64,000 nt of DNA from Streptomyces sp. SAI-135 (GTDB lineage Bacteria; Actinomycetota; Actinomycetes; Streptomycetales; Streptomycetaceae). The notes beneath the pieces were generated by a model, which had not been told where the DNA came from, searched no databases, and saw nothing but the letters and a program-made list of their open reading frames with translations. Made by a program: the position numbers and the translations under genes. This document shows, piece after piece, positions 51,553 to 58,644 of this stretch; positions within the stretch are counted from its first letter, which is position 1, and each line of letters begins with the position of its first letter. The DNA lies in assembly GCF_029893805.1 (NCBI RefSeq), contig NZ_JARXYP010000002.1:2108001-2172000 (forward strand), written 5' to 3'.

Positions 51553-52284
51553 ATGACCCTGTTCGTCGGCACGTCGGGGTGGCAGTACAAGGACTGGCGG
51601 GGCGTCCTCTACCCCGACGGCGTCCCCGTGCGGCGCTGGCTGGAGGAGTACGCGGGGCACTTCCCGACGGTCGAGATCAACAACGCGTTCTACCGGCTGC
51701 CCTCCCGGGAGACCTTCGAGGCGTGGCGGGAGCGGGTCCCGGGGGACTTCGTGGTGGCGGTGAAGGCGAGCCGGTACCTGACCCACATCAAGCGGCTGAA
51801 GGACCCGGAGGAACCGGTGCACCGCCTGATGAGCCACGCGGAGGGGCTGGGCGACCGGCTGGGCCCGGTGCTGCTGCAACTGCCCCCGACCCTGCGGGCC
51901 GACACGGAACTGCTGGACGCCTGCCTGGCCTGTTTCCCCACCTCGGTCCGGGTCGCGGTCGAACCCCGGCACTCGTCCTGGTGGACGCCCGAGACCCGCA
52001 AGGTGCTGGAGACCCGCGGCGCGGCCCTGTGCTGGGCCGACGTCCGGGCCCGTCCGGTGACCCCGCTGTGGCGGACGACGGACTGGGGCTACGTCCGCTT
52101 CCATGAGGGCCGGGCCCGGGCGTGGCCGAGCTACGGCAGGCGGTCCCTGGAGACCTGGGCCGCGCGGATCGGGGAGACCTGGGCCGGGAGCGAGGACGTG
52201 TACGTGTACTTCAACAACGACCCGAACGGCGCCGCCGTACGGAACGCGAAGACGTTCACGTCCCTGTGTCAGCCCCGGCCGTAG
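51553..52284 (+). CDS. DUF72-family protein
   Basis: A 243-residue TIM-barrel-like protein of the DUF72 (YecE) family. It begins LFVGTSGWQYKDWRGVLYP and has FPTVEINNAFYRLPSRETFEAW, DFVVAVKASRYLTHIKRL, VAVEPRHSSWW and the C-terminal VYVYFNNDPNGAAVRNA, all family landmarks. The biochemical function of DUF72 proteins is not established. It lies 16 bases after the AAA+ gene and probably shares its transcript. Its last 16 bases overlap the convergent GntR gene. Confidence 0.92.
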   Translation: MTLFVGTSGWQYKDWRGVLYPDGVPVRRWLEEYAGHFPTVEINNAFYRLPSRETFEAWRERVPGDFVVAVKASRYLTHIKRLKDPEEPVHRLMSHAEGLGDRLGPVLLQLPPTLRADTELLDACLACFPTSVRVAVEPRHSSWWTPETRKVLETRGAALCWADVRARPVTPLWRTTDWGYVRFHEGRARAWPSYGRRSLETWAARIGETWAGSEDVYVYFNNDPNGAAVRNAKTFTSLCQPRP

Positions 52285-52640
52285 GCCGCCCGCAGCGCGT
52301 CCCGTACGGCCGCCAGCGCGTCGTCCTCCGTCAGCCCCAGCCGCCGGGCCCGCTCCACATAGGTCTGAGCAGCCGACGCCGCCTCCCGCTCAGCGGCCGA
52401 GCCGGCGGCGGCCACGAACGTGCCGTTGCGCCCCCGCGTCTCGATCACCCCGTCGCTCTCCAGCGCCCGGTACGCCTTGGCGACGGTGTTCGCGGCGAGT
52501 CCGAGCGACTCGGCGAGCCCCCGCACGGTCGGCAGCCGGTACCCCACCGGCAGCACCCCCGCCCGCGCCTGCTCGGAGATCTGCACCCGCACCTGCTCGT
52601 ACGGCGGCGCGCTGTCGTCGATGTGGATCCTCAAGGTCAC
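52269..52640 (-). CDS. Short GntR-family regulator (YtrA type)
   Basis: A 123-residue regulator of the YtrA subgroup: a GntR winged helix (about 10-75) with EQVRVQISEQARAGVLPVGYRLPTVRGLAESLGLAANTVAKAYRALESDGVIETRGRNGTFV, and only a short helical dimer tail, ERARRLGLTEDDALAAVRDAL. YtrA regulators normally control ABC transporter genes, but none is next to it. The GTG at 52640 gives the family's usual N-terminus (LRIHIDDSAPPYEQV). It is divergent from the GNAT gene with 70 bases between, which it might control. Confidence 0.88.
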   Translation of the reverse strand: MTLRIHIDDSAPPYEQVRVQISEQARAGVLPVGYRLPTVRGLAESLGLAANTVAKAYRALESDGVIETRGRNGTFVAAAGSAAEREAASAAQTYVERARRLGLTEDDALAAVRDALRAAYGRG

Positions 52641-52710
52641 GAGGCGATTGTCCCGCACCGTCGGAAAATGAGAGGCACCCGGGCGGGCCTCCCCCGTAAC
52701 GTGCGCCTTC

Positions 52711-53640
52711 ATGACCGTGATCGTGCGCGAGCTGCGCCCCCAGGACCCGGCCGACGCCGAGAGCTTCGCCCACGTCCGCCATCTGGCCGTCCCGTTCATG
52801 CTGTGGACCGCGGCCGGAGTCCTGCACCGCCTGGTCCACACCCACCCGGACGCGCACTACCGCTGCCTGGTCGCCGAGGAGGACGGCGAGGTGATCGGCA
52901 CGGCCCAGCTCGGCCTCGCCCACGACAGCCCCGAACCGGGCCAGGGCTATCTGAACATCTACGTACGCCCGGACCGCACGCGGCGCGGGGCCGGCGCCCT
53001 CCTCGTCCGCACCGCCGAGGAGCACCTGGCGGCGCACGGGGCGACCAAGCTGTTCTCCTGGGTCCTGGACGAGCCGCCGAACCGGGTGTTCGCCGAGCGG
53101 CGCGGCTACCGGCCCAGCCGCTCGGCGCACTTCCTGCGTCTGGACCTGGTGAACGGCACGCTGCCACCGCTCCAGCCCTTGCCGGCGGGCGTCGAACTGC
53201 GCACCGCAGCGGACTTCGCCGACGACCCGCGGCCCTTCTTCGAGCTGGACGCGGAGACCACGATGGACGAACCGAGTGACGTGGGCGCCGAGTTCACGGA
53301 CTACGAGGTGTGGATCGAGGAGAACTGGAAGCACCCCCTCCTGGACCATGCCCTGACCACGATCGCCCTCGTCGACGGCCGTCCGGCCGCCTTCAGCGCC
53401 GCCCACACCGACGGCGCCGGCCGCTACGCCACCGCCATGACCGGCACCGCCCGCGCCTTCCGCGGCCGCGGCCTCGCCAAGCTCGCCAAGAACGCCTCCC
53501 TGCACCGCGCCCGCGCCGCCGGCTGCACGGAGGCCCTCACCGGCAACGACGCCGGCAACGAACCCATGCTCGCGATCAACAAGTGGTTCGGATACGAGAT
53601 CTGCGCCACGGAGGTACGTCATGTCCGCGAACTCACCTGA
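52711..53640 (+). CDS. Double GNAT-domain acetyltransferase
   Basis: A 309-residue protein with two tandem GNAT folds. The first (about 1-150) has the acetyl-CoA loop LNIYVRPDRTRRGAGALLVRTAEEHL; the second (about 160-309) has TGTARAFRGRGLAKLAKNASLHRARAAG, followed by the NAGNEPMLAINKWFGYE motif. Tandem GNATs of this type act on antibiotics, mycothiol-like thiols or unknown small molecules. The ATG at 52711 is convincing and the gene has normal codon use. It overlaps the next gene by 20 bases. Substrate unknown. Confidence 0.9.
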   Translation: MTVIVRELRPQDPADAESFAHVRHLAVPFMLWTAAGVLHRLVHTHPDAHYRCLVAEEDGEVIGTAQLGLAHDSPEPGQGYLNIYVRPDRTRRGAGALLVRTAEEHLAAHGATKLFSWVLDEPPNRVFAERRGYRPSRSAHFLRLDLVNGTLPPLQPLPAGVELRTAADFADDPRPFFELDAETTMDEPSDVGAEFTDYEVWIEENWKHPLLDHALTTIALVDGRPAAFSAAHTDGAGRYATAMTGTARAFRGRGLAKLAKNASLHRARAAGCTEALTGNDAGNEPMLAINKWFGYEICATEVRHVRELT

Positions 53641-54169
53641 GTCCCCGCAGCGAGTGGACGTCGTCCTGCTCAAGGGGGGCCGCACGAAGATCCGTTACGC
53701 GGCCGACCTGCTCAGCGACGACGGCACCCGGGTCACGGTCCGCGCTCCCTGGGCCGGAGACGGCGTCCGCGACTTCGGCTTCGTCCGCTTCGAGCCGGGC
53801 GACGTGTTCACCGAGCACTACTGGCGGGACCGCTGGTACTCCGTGAAGGAGGTCCGCACGGCCGACGGCACCCTGAAGGGCTGGTACTGCGACATCACCC
53901 GCCCGGCGGCACTGGACGGCGCCGAGCTGGTCGTGGAGGACCTGGACCTCGACCTGTGGGTCTCGGCGGACGGCAAGGACGTGCTCCGCCTGGACGAGGA
54001 CGAGTTCGAGGAGAGCGGATTGAGGGAGCGGGACCCGGAGGCAGCCTCAGCGGCAATGACAGCTCTGAACGACTTGGAGCGACTTGCCCGGCCTGGGGGC
54101 GCGGGGAACGGCGCGACAAACCACGGACGGCCCGCACCCGACACACAACACTGCTTCCCACCCCTCTAG
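53621..54169 (+). CDS. DUF402 protein with repeat-derived C-terminal tail
   Basis: A 182-residue protein of the DUF402 family, small beta-barrel phosphatases that in Streptomyces include nucleotide-dephosphorylating enzymes. The domain core is RDFGFVRFEPGDVFTEHYWRDRWYSVKEVRTADGTLKGWYCDITRPA followed by VVEDLDLDLWVSADGKDVLRLDEDEFEE. The last 25 residues or so do not belong to the domain: they are translated from a Streptomyces intergenic repeat that removed the original stop. The gene overlaps the GNAT gene by 20 bases. It ends four bases inside the convergent methyltransferase gene. Confidence 0.85.
   Translation: MSANSPESPQRVDVVLLKGGRTKIRYAADLLSDDGTRVTVRAPWAGDGVRDFGFVRFEPGDVFTEHYWRDRWYSVKEVRTADGTLKGWYCDITRPAALDGAELVVEDLDLDLWVSADGKDVLRLDEDEFEESGLRERDPEAASAAMTALNDLERLARPGGAGNGATNHGRPAPDTQHCFPPL
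54087..54147. repeat. Streptomyces intergenic repeat, copy 2
   Basis: CTGGGGGCGCGGGGAACGGC, then GCGCGACAAACCAC and CCCGCACCCGACACACA, the same layout as the copy at 26920-27006 without its central extra bases. It is read through as the tail of the DUF402 gene. Confidence 0.6.
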
Positions 54170-54774
54170 TCGCCCCGCACCACCACCGCGTACCGCTCGT
54201 CATCCACGTCCTTCCCCCACAACAGGGAATCCTCCGAGAGCCGCTCCACCCGCACACGCCCCCCGAGCGGCTCAGCCAACCCGCTGACGGCCTCGGCGGA
54301 TATCCCGAACGCCCCCCACACCCCCTCCACCAGCACCAGCCGCCCACCCGGCCGCAACAACCCCCACCACCGCCGCAGCACCCGCCCGGGATCCGGCAGC
54401 GCCCACAGCACATGCCGCACGAGCACGACGTCGAACCGCTGCTCCCCAACGGGCGGATGCGCGGCGTCACCGACCAGGAACACCGCGTCACGCCCAGCGA
54501 GCTTGGCCCGAGCGCGCTCCACCATGGCCGGAGAAAGATCCACGCCGGTCACCCGGTGCCCCTGCTCGGCAGCGAGGAGCGACAGGCTGCCGGTCCCGCA
54601 GCCGAGATCGAGGACGTCGGACGCTCTGCCCGGCAGCCACCCCCGCAGCCGCTCGGCCCAGGCCCCGCGCACCTCGGGGTCGCGCAGTCCGTGATCCGGC
54701 TCCTCGTCGAAGGAGGCCGCCTCGGCGTCCCAGTCGACGCCGCCCACGCCCCCACCACCACTGTTCTGCGTCAT
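54166..54774 (-). CDS. Class I SAM-dependent methyltransferase
   Basis: A 202-residue methyltransferase. The SAM-binding site is VLDLGCGTGSLSLLAAEQGHRVTGVDLSPAMVERARAKL, followed by LVGDAAHPPVGEQRFDVVLVRHVLWALPDPGRVLRRWWGLLRPGGRLVLVEGVWG, a typical Methyltransf_11 order. Substrates of such short enzymes are small molecules. Start at ATG 54774 because CTTGGGGGC precedes it; the long upstream frame is unlikely. A pair of 20-bp direct repeats lies just upstream, between it and the small-protein gene. It overlaps the convergent DUF402 gene by four bases. Confidence 0.9.
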   Translation of the reverse strand: MTQNSGGGGVGGVDWDAEAASFDEEPDHGLRDPEVRGAWAERLRGWLPGRASDVLDLGCGTGSLSLLAAEQGHRVTGVDLSPAMVERARAKLAGRDAVFLVGDAAHPPVGEQRFDVVLVRHVLWALPDPGRVLRRWWGLLRPGGRLVLVEGVWGAFGISAEAVSGLAEPLGGRVRVERLSEDSLLWGKDVDDERYAVVVRGD

Positions 54775-54784
54775 GCCCCCAAGA

Positions 54785-54831
54785 GTGACACCCGCCACTG
54801 ACAGTCGATTCGTGACAACCGCCACTGACAG
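54785..54831. promoter_or_regulatory. Pair of 20-bp direct repeats between divergent genes
   Basis: GTGACACCCGCCACTGACAG (54785-54804) and GTGACAACCGCCACTGACAG (54812-54831) differ at one base. The 27-base period would put two bound proteins on roughly the same DNA face. They lie between the methyltransferase and the 44-residue gene; the binder is unknown. Confidence 0.65.
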
Positions 54832-54914
54832 ACCACGGACCGATGAGCAACTCTCCCCCAAAGGGTCTACCTCCGTGAGAACGCGGAACTCGGTAGGCAC
54901 TGAAGGAGGCAGCC

Positions 54915-55049
54915 ATGCGCCGCACGACCGTGCAGAAGCCCCTGAAGAGGACTGACGCCCGCCGACTCCCCGAAGAGGCCGATGAGCGCCCCGCGGGACG
55001 ACCCGAGGTCCGCAAGGACATCGCGCGGACCTGGTGGCCGGACGGCTGA
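54915..55049 (+). CDS. 44-residue small basic protein
   Basis: A short gene with an excellent ribosome site, GAAGGAGG, five bases ahead of its ATG. The product starts MRRTTVQKPLKRTDARRLPE and ends RKDIARTWWPDG; it has 10 Arg, no Cys and a hydrophobic WW pair right at the C-terminus. Codon use is normal. I recognise no family, and no modifying enzyme of the RiPP type is next to it, though a methyltransferase gene lies divergently behind the direct repeats. It may be a small regulator or a peptide precursor; neither is shown. Confidence 0.7.
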   Translation: MRRTTVQKPLKRTDARRLPEEADERPAGRPEVRKDIARTWWPDG

Positions 55050-55070
55050 CGGCGGCAGGCGTGCCCCGTG

Positions 55071-55520
55071 TCAGACCAGTCGCTTGCGGTAGTGGACGCG
55101 GTCGTAGGGCCCGTCCACTCGCCGTTCCACGACCTCGTAACCGAACTTCGGATAGATCTTCTGGTTCTCCCACATCAGCGCGTTGGTGTAGAGCCTGACC
55201 TCGGGCAGTCCCCGCGCACGCGCGTGCGCCTCGACGAACCGCAGCAGCCGTCCGCCCACGCCCTGCCCCTGGGCGTCGGGCCGGACGGCGATGTTGTCGA
55301 GGTACAGATGGTCCGGGTGCTCCTCGACCACCACGAGCCCGGTCACCGGGTCGCCCGTCACGTACACCCGCCCCGCGGCCACGTTCGCCGCGTGGTCCCG
55401 CCGCATGGGCTGCGGCACCTGCCCGATGCGTTCGATGTAGTGCTCGTACGCCGCGTCGGTCACGGCCTTCACGGCCGGTACGTCGGCCGCCTCGGCGCGC
55501 CGGATCTCGTCGTTCGTCAT
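55071..55520 (-). CDS. GNAT-family N-acetyltransferase
   Basis: A 149-residue GNAT enzyme. The acetyl-CoA loop is LDNIAVRPDAQGQGVGGRLLRFVEAHARARG, followed by RLYTNALMWENQKIYPKFGYEVVERRV, the usual GNAT C-terminal part. The N-terminus IRRAEAADVPAVKAVTDAAYEHYIERIGQ is like the RimI/MarR-associated small-molecule acetyltransferases. It probably acetylates an amine or small metabolite. It is convergent with the small 44-residue gene, 21 bases away, and divergent from the LPMO gene with 140 bases between. Confidence 0.9.
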   Translation of the reverse strand: MTNDEIRRAEAADVPAVKAVTDAAYEHYIERIGQVPQPMRRDHAANVAAGRVYVTGDPVTGLVVVEEHPDHLYLDNIAVRPDAQGQGVGGRLLRFVEAHARARGLPEVRLYTNALMWENQKIYPKFGYEVVERRVDGPYDRVHYRKRLV

Positions 55521-55660
55521 GCGCGCACGCTATCTACCTGATCTCCGTCTCAGCACTCCCTTAAGAGGGCCATAAAGATCGCCACGGGCCGTCACAGGCC
55601 GGGGATTTCAGGGTTTCTTTGATCCGGCACGCATCAGTACCGGTTCCGAGGAGATCCCCC

Positions 55661-56641
55661 ATGCCCGCACGCCGCAAGGCCGCAGCCGTCGCCGCCGGCC
55701 TCGCCCCGTTCGCCCTGACCGCGCTGGCCGCGGCGCCCGCGTCCGCGCACGGCTCGATGGGCGACCCGGTCAGCCGGGTCTCGCAGTGCTACGCGGAGGG
55801 CCCGGAGAGCCCGAGGTCCGACGCGTGCAGGGCGGCGGTCGCGGCCGGGGGTACCCAGGCACTCTACGACTGGAACGGCATCCGCATCGGCGACGCGAAC
55901 GGACGGCACCAGGAGCTCATCCCGGACGGCAGGCTGTGCAGCGCGGACAACGACGAGTTCAAGGGGCTCGACCTGGCCCGCGCCGACTGGCCGGCGACGA
56001 GCGTGAGCAGCGGGTCGTACACCTTCAAGTACCGCGTGACCGCCCCGCACAAGGGCACCTTCAAGGTGTACCTGACCAAGCAGGGCTACGACCCGGCGCA
56101 GCCGCTGGGCTGGGACGACCTGGACCTGTCGAACCCGGTCGCGACGGCCACCGACCCGGTCGCATCTGGGGGCTTCTACACGTTCTCCGGCACGCTCCCC
56201 GAGCGCTCCGGCAGGCAGCTCCTGTACGCCGTCTGGCAGCGCTCGGACAGCCCGGAGGCCTTCTACTCCTGCTCGGACGTGACGTTCGGGGGCGGTGCCT
56301 CCGGTGGTTCGGCCGGCAGCGCGACCCCGGCTCCGAGCGCCTCCGCGCCCTCCGAGGAGCAGATCGAGGAGGGCACCGACAGGTCGACGGTCGAGCACCA
56401 CGGGCACGGTGACGACGACGCCGGCACCTCGGCGGAACCCGTGGCCGCCGCGACCAAGAACGTCCCTGCCAACGACGTGCAGGCGGCGGGCAGTTCGGAG
56501 CGTCTCGCCGCGACCGGCGGCGACAGCGGCACCTCGTACCTCGCGGTGGGAGGCGCCGCCACGCTCGCGGCCGGCGCGGCGCTCCTGTTCGGCTCGGTGC
56601 GCCGGCGCGCGGCGAACGGCGGTGCACGGCACGGCCGTTGA
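55661..56641 (+). CDS. Cell-wall-anchored AA10 lytic polysaccharide monooxygenase
   Basis: A 326-residue LPMO. Signal cleavage after ASA leaves His30 as the mature N-terminus (HGSMGDPVSR), and with His130 in TAPHKG it forms the copper histidine brace. The AA10 core runs to about 210 (FYSCSDVTFG). A long Ser/Pro/Glu/His-rich linker leads to the sortase signal LAATG (282-286), a membrane helix and an RRR tail, so it is covalently attached to the cell wall by a class E sortase. GAGGAGAT precedes the ATG. It should oxidise chitin or cellulose; the sequence alone does not decide which. It resembles SCO1734 (from memory). Confidence 0.94.
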   Translation: MPARRKAAAVAAGLAPFALTALAAAPASAHGSMGDPVSRVSQCYAEGPESPRSDACRAAVAAGGTQALYDWNGIRIGDANGRHQELIPDGRLCSADNDEFKGLDLARADWPATSVSSGSYTFKYRVTAPHKGTFKVYLTKQGYDPAQPLGWDDLDLSNPVATATDPVASGGFYTFSGTLPERSGRQLLYAVWQRSDSPEAFYSCSDVTFGGGASGGSAGSATPAPSASAPSEEQIEEGTDRSTVEHHGHGDDDAGTSAEPVAAATKNVPANDVQAAGSSERLAATGGDSGTSYLAVGGAATLAAGAALLFGSVRRRAANGGARHGR

Positions 56642-56652
56642 CCGGAAGATCT

Positions 56653-56691
56653 CCGGGGCCTGACCGGCGGCTCAGGCCGGACAGGCCCCGG
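56653..56691. terminator. Terminator between LPMO and lipase genes
   Basis: A 10-base stem of CCGGGGCCTG with CAGGCCCCGG (56653-56662 with 56682-56691), with a smaller stem inside the loop. It lies in the convergent gap and can serve both genes. Confidence 0.8.
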
Positions 56692-56697
56692 CGGCGC

Positions 56698-57558
56698 TTA
56701 GCTCAGCGCCGAGGCGCAGGTGGTGGCGGTGGCACGGGCCGGGTCGAGGGCGTTGGCGACCTCGTGGAAGGCGATCCGGTCGAAGAGACCGATGGCCACG
56801 TGCTCGGAGAGGTCGAGCGGGCACAGGTCCTGGAGCAGGACGTTGTGGACGCCGTCCCCACTGAGGAACTGGCTCCGGTACGGCGTGACGACCTCGTCGT
56901 ACTTGGTGGCGAGGACGGTGTACCTGACGCCGGGGACGGTGTCGCCGCCCGCGTTGAGCTTGGTGAGGAAGGCGGAGCCGACGACCTGGTCGGCGAGGGC
57001 GGGGGTGTTGGTGGTGAGGAAGTCCCCGACACCCGGGAAGTACGGCAGCAGGTTGGTGAGGCCGGACAGGGTGGTGCCGTGGTTGTCGGGGGCGATGCCG
57101 ACGAGGGCGTTCACCTTGGCGGCTCCGCCGAGGAACTTGAGGTAGTAGCGGGGCATCAGACCGCCCTGGGAGTGGCCGACGAGGTCGGTCTCGGCGGCGC
57201 CGGTGGCGGCGAGCACCTTGTCGGCGAAGGTCTTCAGCTGCTCCGCCGACTTGTCGATGGGGCCGAGGCCGTGGACGAGGGGCACACCGGGGAGCTGGCC
57301 GTAGTCGAAGGAGAAGACGCAGTAGTCGCGGTTCTCCAGGTAGGGGGCGAGGGCCAGCCAGTTGTCGACGGAGTTGGCGAAGGTGCCGTGCACGAGGACG
57401 ACGGGGCGGGGGTGGGCGGCGGAGGGCTTGCAGGAGTAGTCGTTCCAGCCGCTGCTCGGGGCGTCGGCCGCCTGGGCGGCGGCAGCGGGGACGAGGGCGA
57501 CCGCGGCGGTCAGCAGCAGGGCGGCGAGGGGTCTGAGCAGTCTGTTCCAGGGCAGCAT
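56698..57558 (-). CDS. Secreted lipase (alpha/beta hydrolase, Lipase_2 family)
   Basis: A 286-residue secreted lipase. A signal peptide ends near AAQAADAPSSGWNDYSC. The alpha/beta hydrolase features are VVLVHGTFANSVDNW (oxyanion), the nucleophile Ser130 in VGHSQGG, and later Asp and His in KYDEVVTPY and DLSEHVAIGLF. Two Cys pairs probably form disulfides. It resembles Streptomyces SCO1735-type lipases (from memory). A CRP-like site lies about 48 bases upstream. It is convergent with the LPMO gene and divergent-side neighbour of a MarR gene on the same strand. Confidence 0.93.
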   Translation of the reverse strand: MLPWNRLLRPLAALLLTAAVALVPAAAAQAADAPSSGWNDYSCKPSAAHPRPVVLVHGTFANSVDNWLALAPYLENRDYCVFSFDYGQLPGVPLVHGLGPIDKSAEQLKTFADKVLAATGAAETDLVGHSQGGLMPRYYLKFLGGAAKVNALVGIAPDNHGTTLSGLTNLLPYFPGVGDFLTTNTPALADQVVGSAFLTKLNAGGDTVPGVRYTVLATKYDEVVTPYRSQFLSGDGVHNVLLQDLCPLDLSEHVAIGLFDRIAFHEVANALDPARATATTCASALS

Positions 57559-57605
57559 CGGGTGATCTCCTTGCGGCTCAGGGGAGTTGCGAGGGCCGTA
57601 CGCCC

Positions 57606-57621
57606 TGTGACCCGGATCACG
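57606..57621 (-). promoter_or_regulatory. CRP-like site upstream of the lipase
   Basis: TGTGA-cccgga-TCACG matches nine of ten key bases of the classic CRP palindrome, 48 bases before the lipase start. A pair of AAGTTACG repeats, 27 bases apart, lies beyond it (57641-57648 and 57668-57675). Carbon-source control of lipase export is a reasonable inference. Confidence 0.55.
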
Positions 57622-57729
57622 AGGATGCTGTTCAATTCGAAAGTTACGGACGAGTAGTGCACTTGTGAAGTTACGCGTCAGTAAAAACTTCCAGTGCTAA
57701 CCGCTGCGTACGCGTTCGCTGATGAACCA

Positions 57730-58173
57730 TCACCAGGCGGGCCTGATGGGACCATAGGGAGCGATCCGCCCCAATCGCTCGCGCAACGCGCGCACTTCAC
57801 CCTCACCGAGTACATCGACCCACGCCTTCACGGCCTCGGCGGCGGCCTCCTCCGCCGCCCGGGTGCAGGCCCACCCCCGCTCGGTCAGCACCACGAGCCG
57901 GGCCCGCGCGTCCCCGGGATGCGGCCGCCGCTCGGCGTACCCCTTGCGCACGATCTCGTCGACCAGCTGGCTCGCGGCCTGCTTGGTCACCCCGAGGTGG
58001 GCGGCCAGTTCCGTGACCGTGGCCCCGTCCGGCGCGAGCCGCGTGAACGCGAACCCCCAGGCGGGCCGTGCCTCGAAGCCCCGGGCGACGACCCCGTCAT
58101 TGATGCGCTGGGTCAGGTCACCGGCGGCGGCGAGCAGGGCGGCGGACAGGGCGAGGGCTTCGGAGTTCTGCAC
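57730..58173 (-). CDS. MarR-family regulator
   Basis: A 147-residue MarR regulator. The winged helix (about 45-105) has TVTELAAHLGVTKQAASQLVDEIVRKGYAERRPHPGDARARLVVLTERG, which is classic MarR. The flanking helices form the dimer. The start is GTG at 58173. It is divergent from a cupin gene, with a perfect 19-bp palindrome at 58200-58218 in the gap, so it should control itself and the cupin. The ligand is unknown. Confidence 0.92.
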   Translation of the reverse strand: MQNSEALALSAALLAAAGDLTQRINDGVVARGFEARPAWGFAFTRLAPDGATVTELAAHLGVTKQAASQLVDEIVRKGYAERRPHPGDARARLVVLTERGWACTRAAEEAAAEAVKAWVDVLGEGEVRALRERLGRIAPYGPIRPAW

Positions 58174-58199
58174 CCAGGCATTGAAACACCCTTGACGAA

Positions 58200-58218
58200 T
58201 TGGTCAAGCGGCTTGACC
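58200..58218. promoter_or_regulatory. MarR operator between regulator and cupin
   Basis: TGGTCAAGCGGCTTGACCA is a perfect 19-bp palindrome around a central G. Further half-sites GTCAA/TTGAC flank it (58191-58206 and 58231-58245), so two or three dimers may bind side by side. Confidence 0.8.
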
Positions 58219-58268
58219 ATAGGGGCATATAGTCAACCTACTTGACCATCTGTCGATCTGGAGGCCCC

Positions 58269-58643
58269 ATGCCCGTCGTCCGCTCGTCCGAAGCCGTCAC
58301 CCATGAGATCCACGGCGCCCGTTTCGTCTCGTACGCCACTCCCCTCAGCGGCTCCAAGGAGCTCTGCGCCTGGCGCGGCGAGATCCCCGCGGGGACGAAG
58401 GCGCCGGCACACACCGTCAACCGCGAGGAGATCTTCCATCTGCTCATCGGCGAACTCCTGATCACGCTCGACGACAGCACTCAGCGGATCACCGCCGGCG
58501 ACACCGTGATCGTCACCCCCGGGGCGACCTTCGCCGTCGAGAACCCCACCGACCACACCGCCCTCACCTGGGTCACGACCTCCGTCGGTCTGGAGGCGAC
58601 GCTGGCGGACGGCACCCGTATCACCCCGCCGTGGGCCAACTGA
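58269..58643 (+). CDS. Cupin-domain protein
   Basis: A 124-residue single cupin barrel. The cupin motifs are KAPAHTVNREEIFHLLIGELLITL and DTVIVTPGATFAVENPTDHTALTW, with His and Glu positions for a metal. Such small cupins can be dioxygenases, isomerases or sensors. GGAGG lies four bases before the ATG, which beats the upstream ATG at 58242 inside the operator region. It is divergent from MarR and its gene ends one base before the imuB stop on the other strand. Confidence 0.88.
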   Translation: MPVVRSSEAVTHEIHGARFVSYATPLSGSKELCAWRGEIPAGTKAPAHTVNREEIFHLLIGELLITLDDSTQRITAGDTVIVTPGATFAVENPTDHTALTWVTTSVGLEATLADGTRITPPWAN

Positions 58644-58644
58644 C

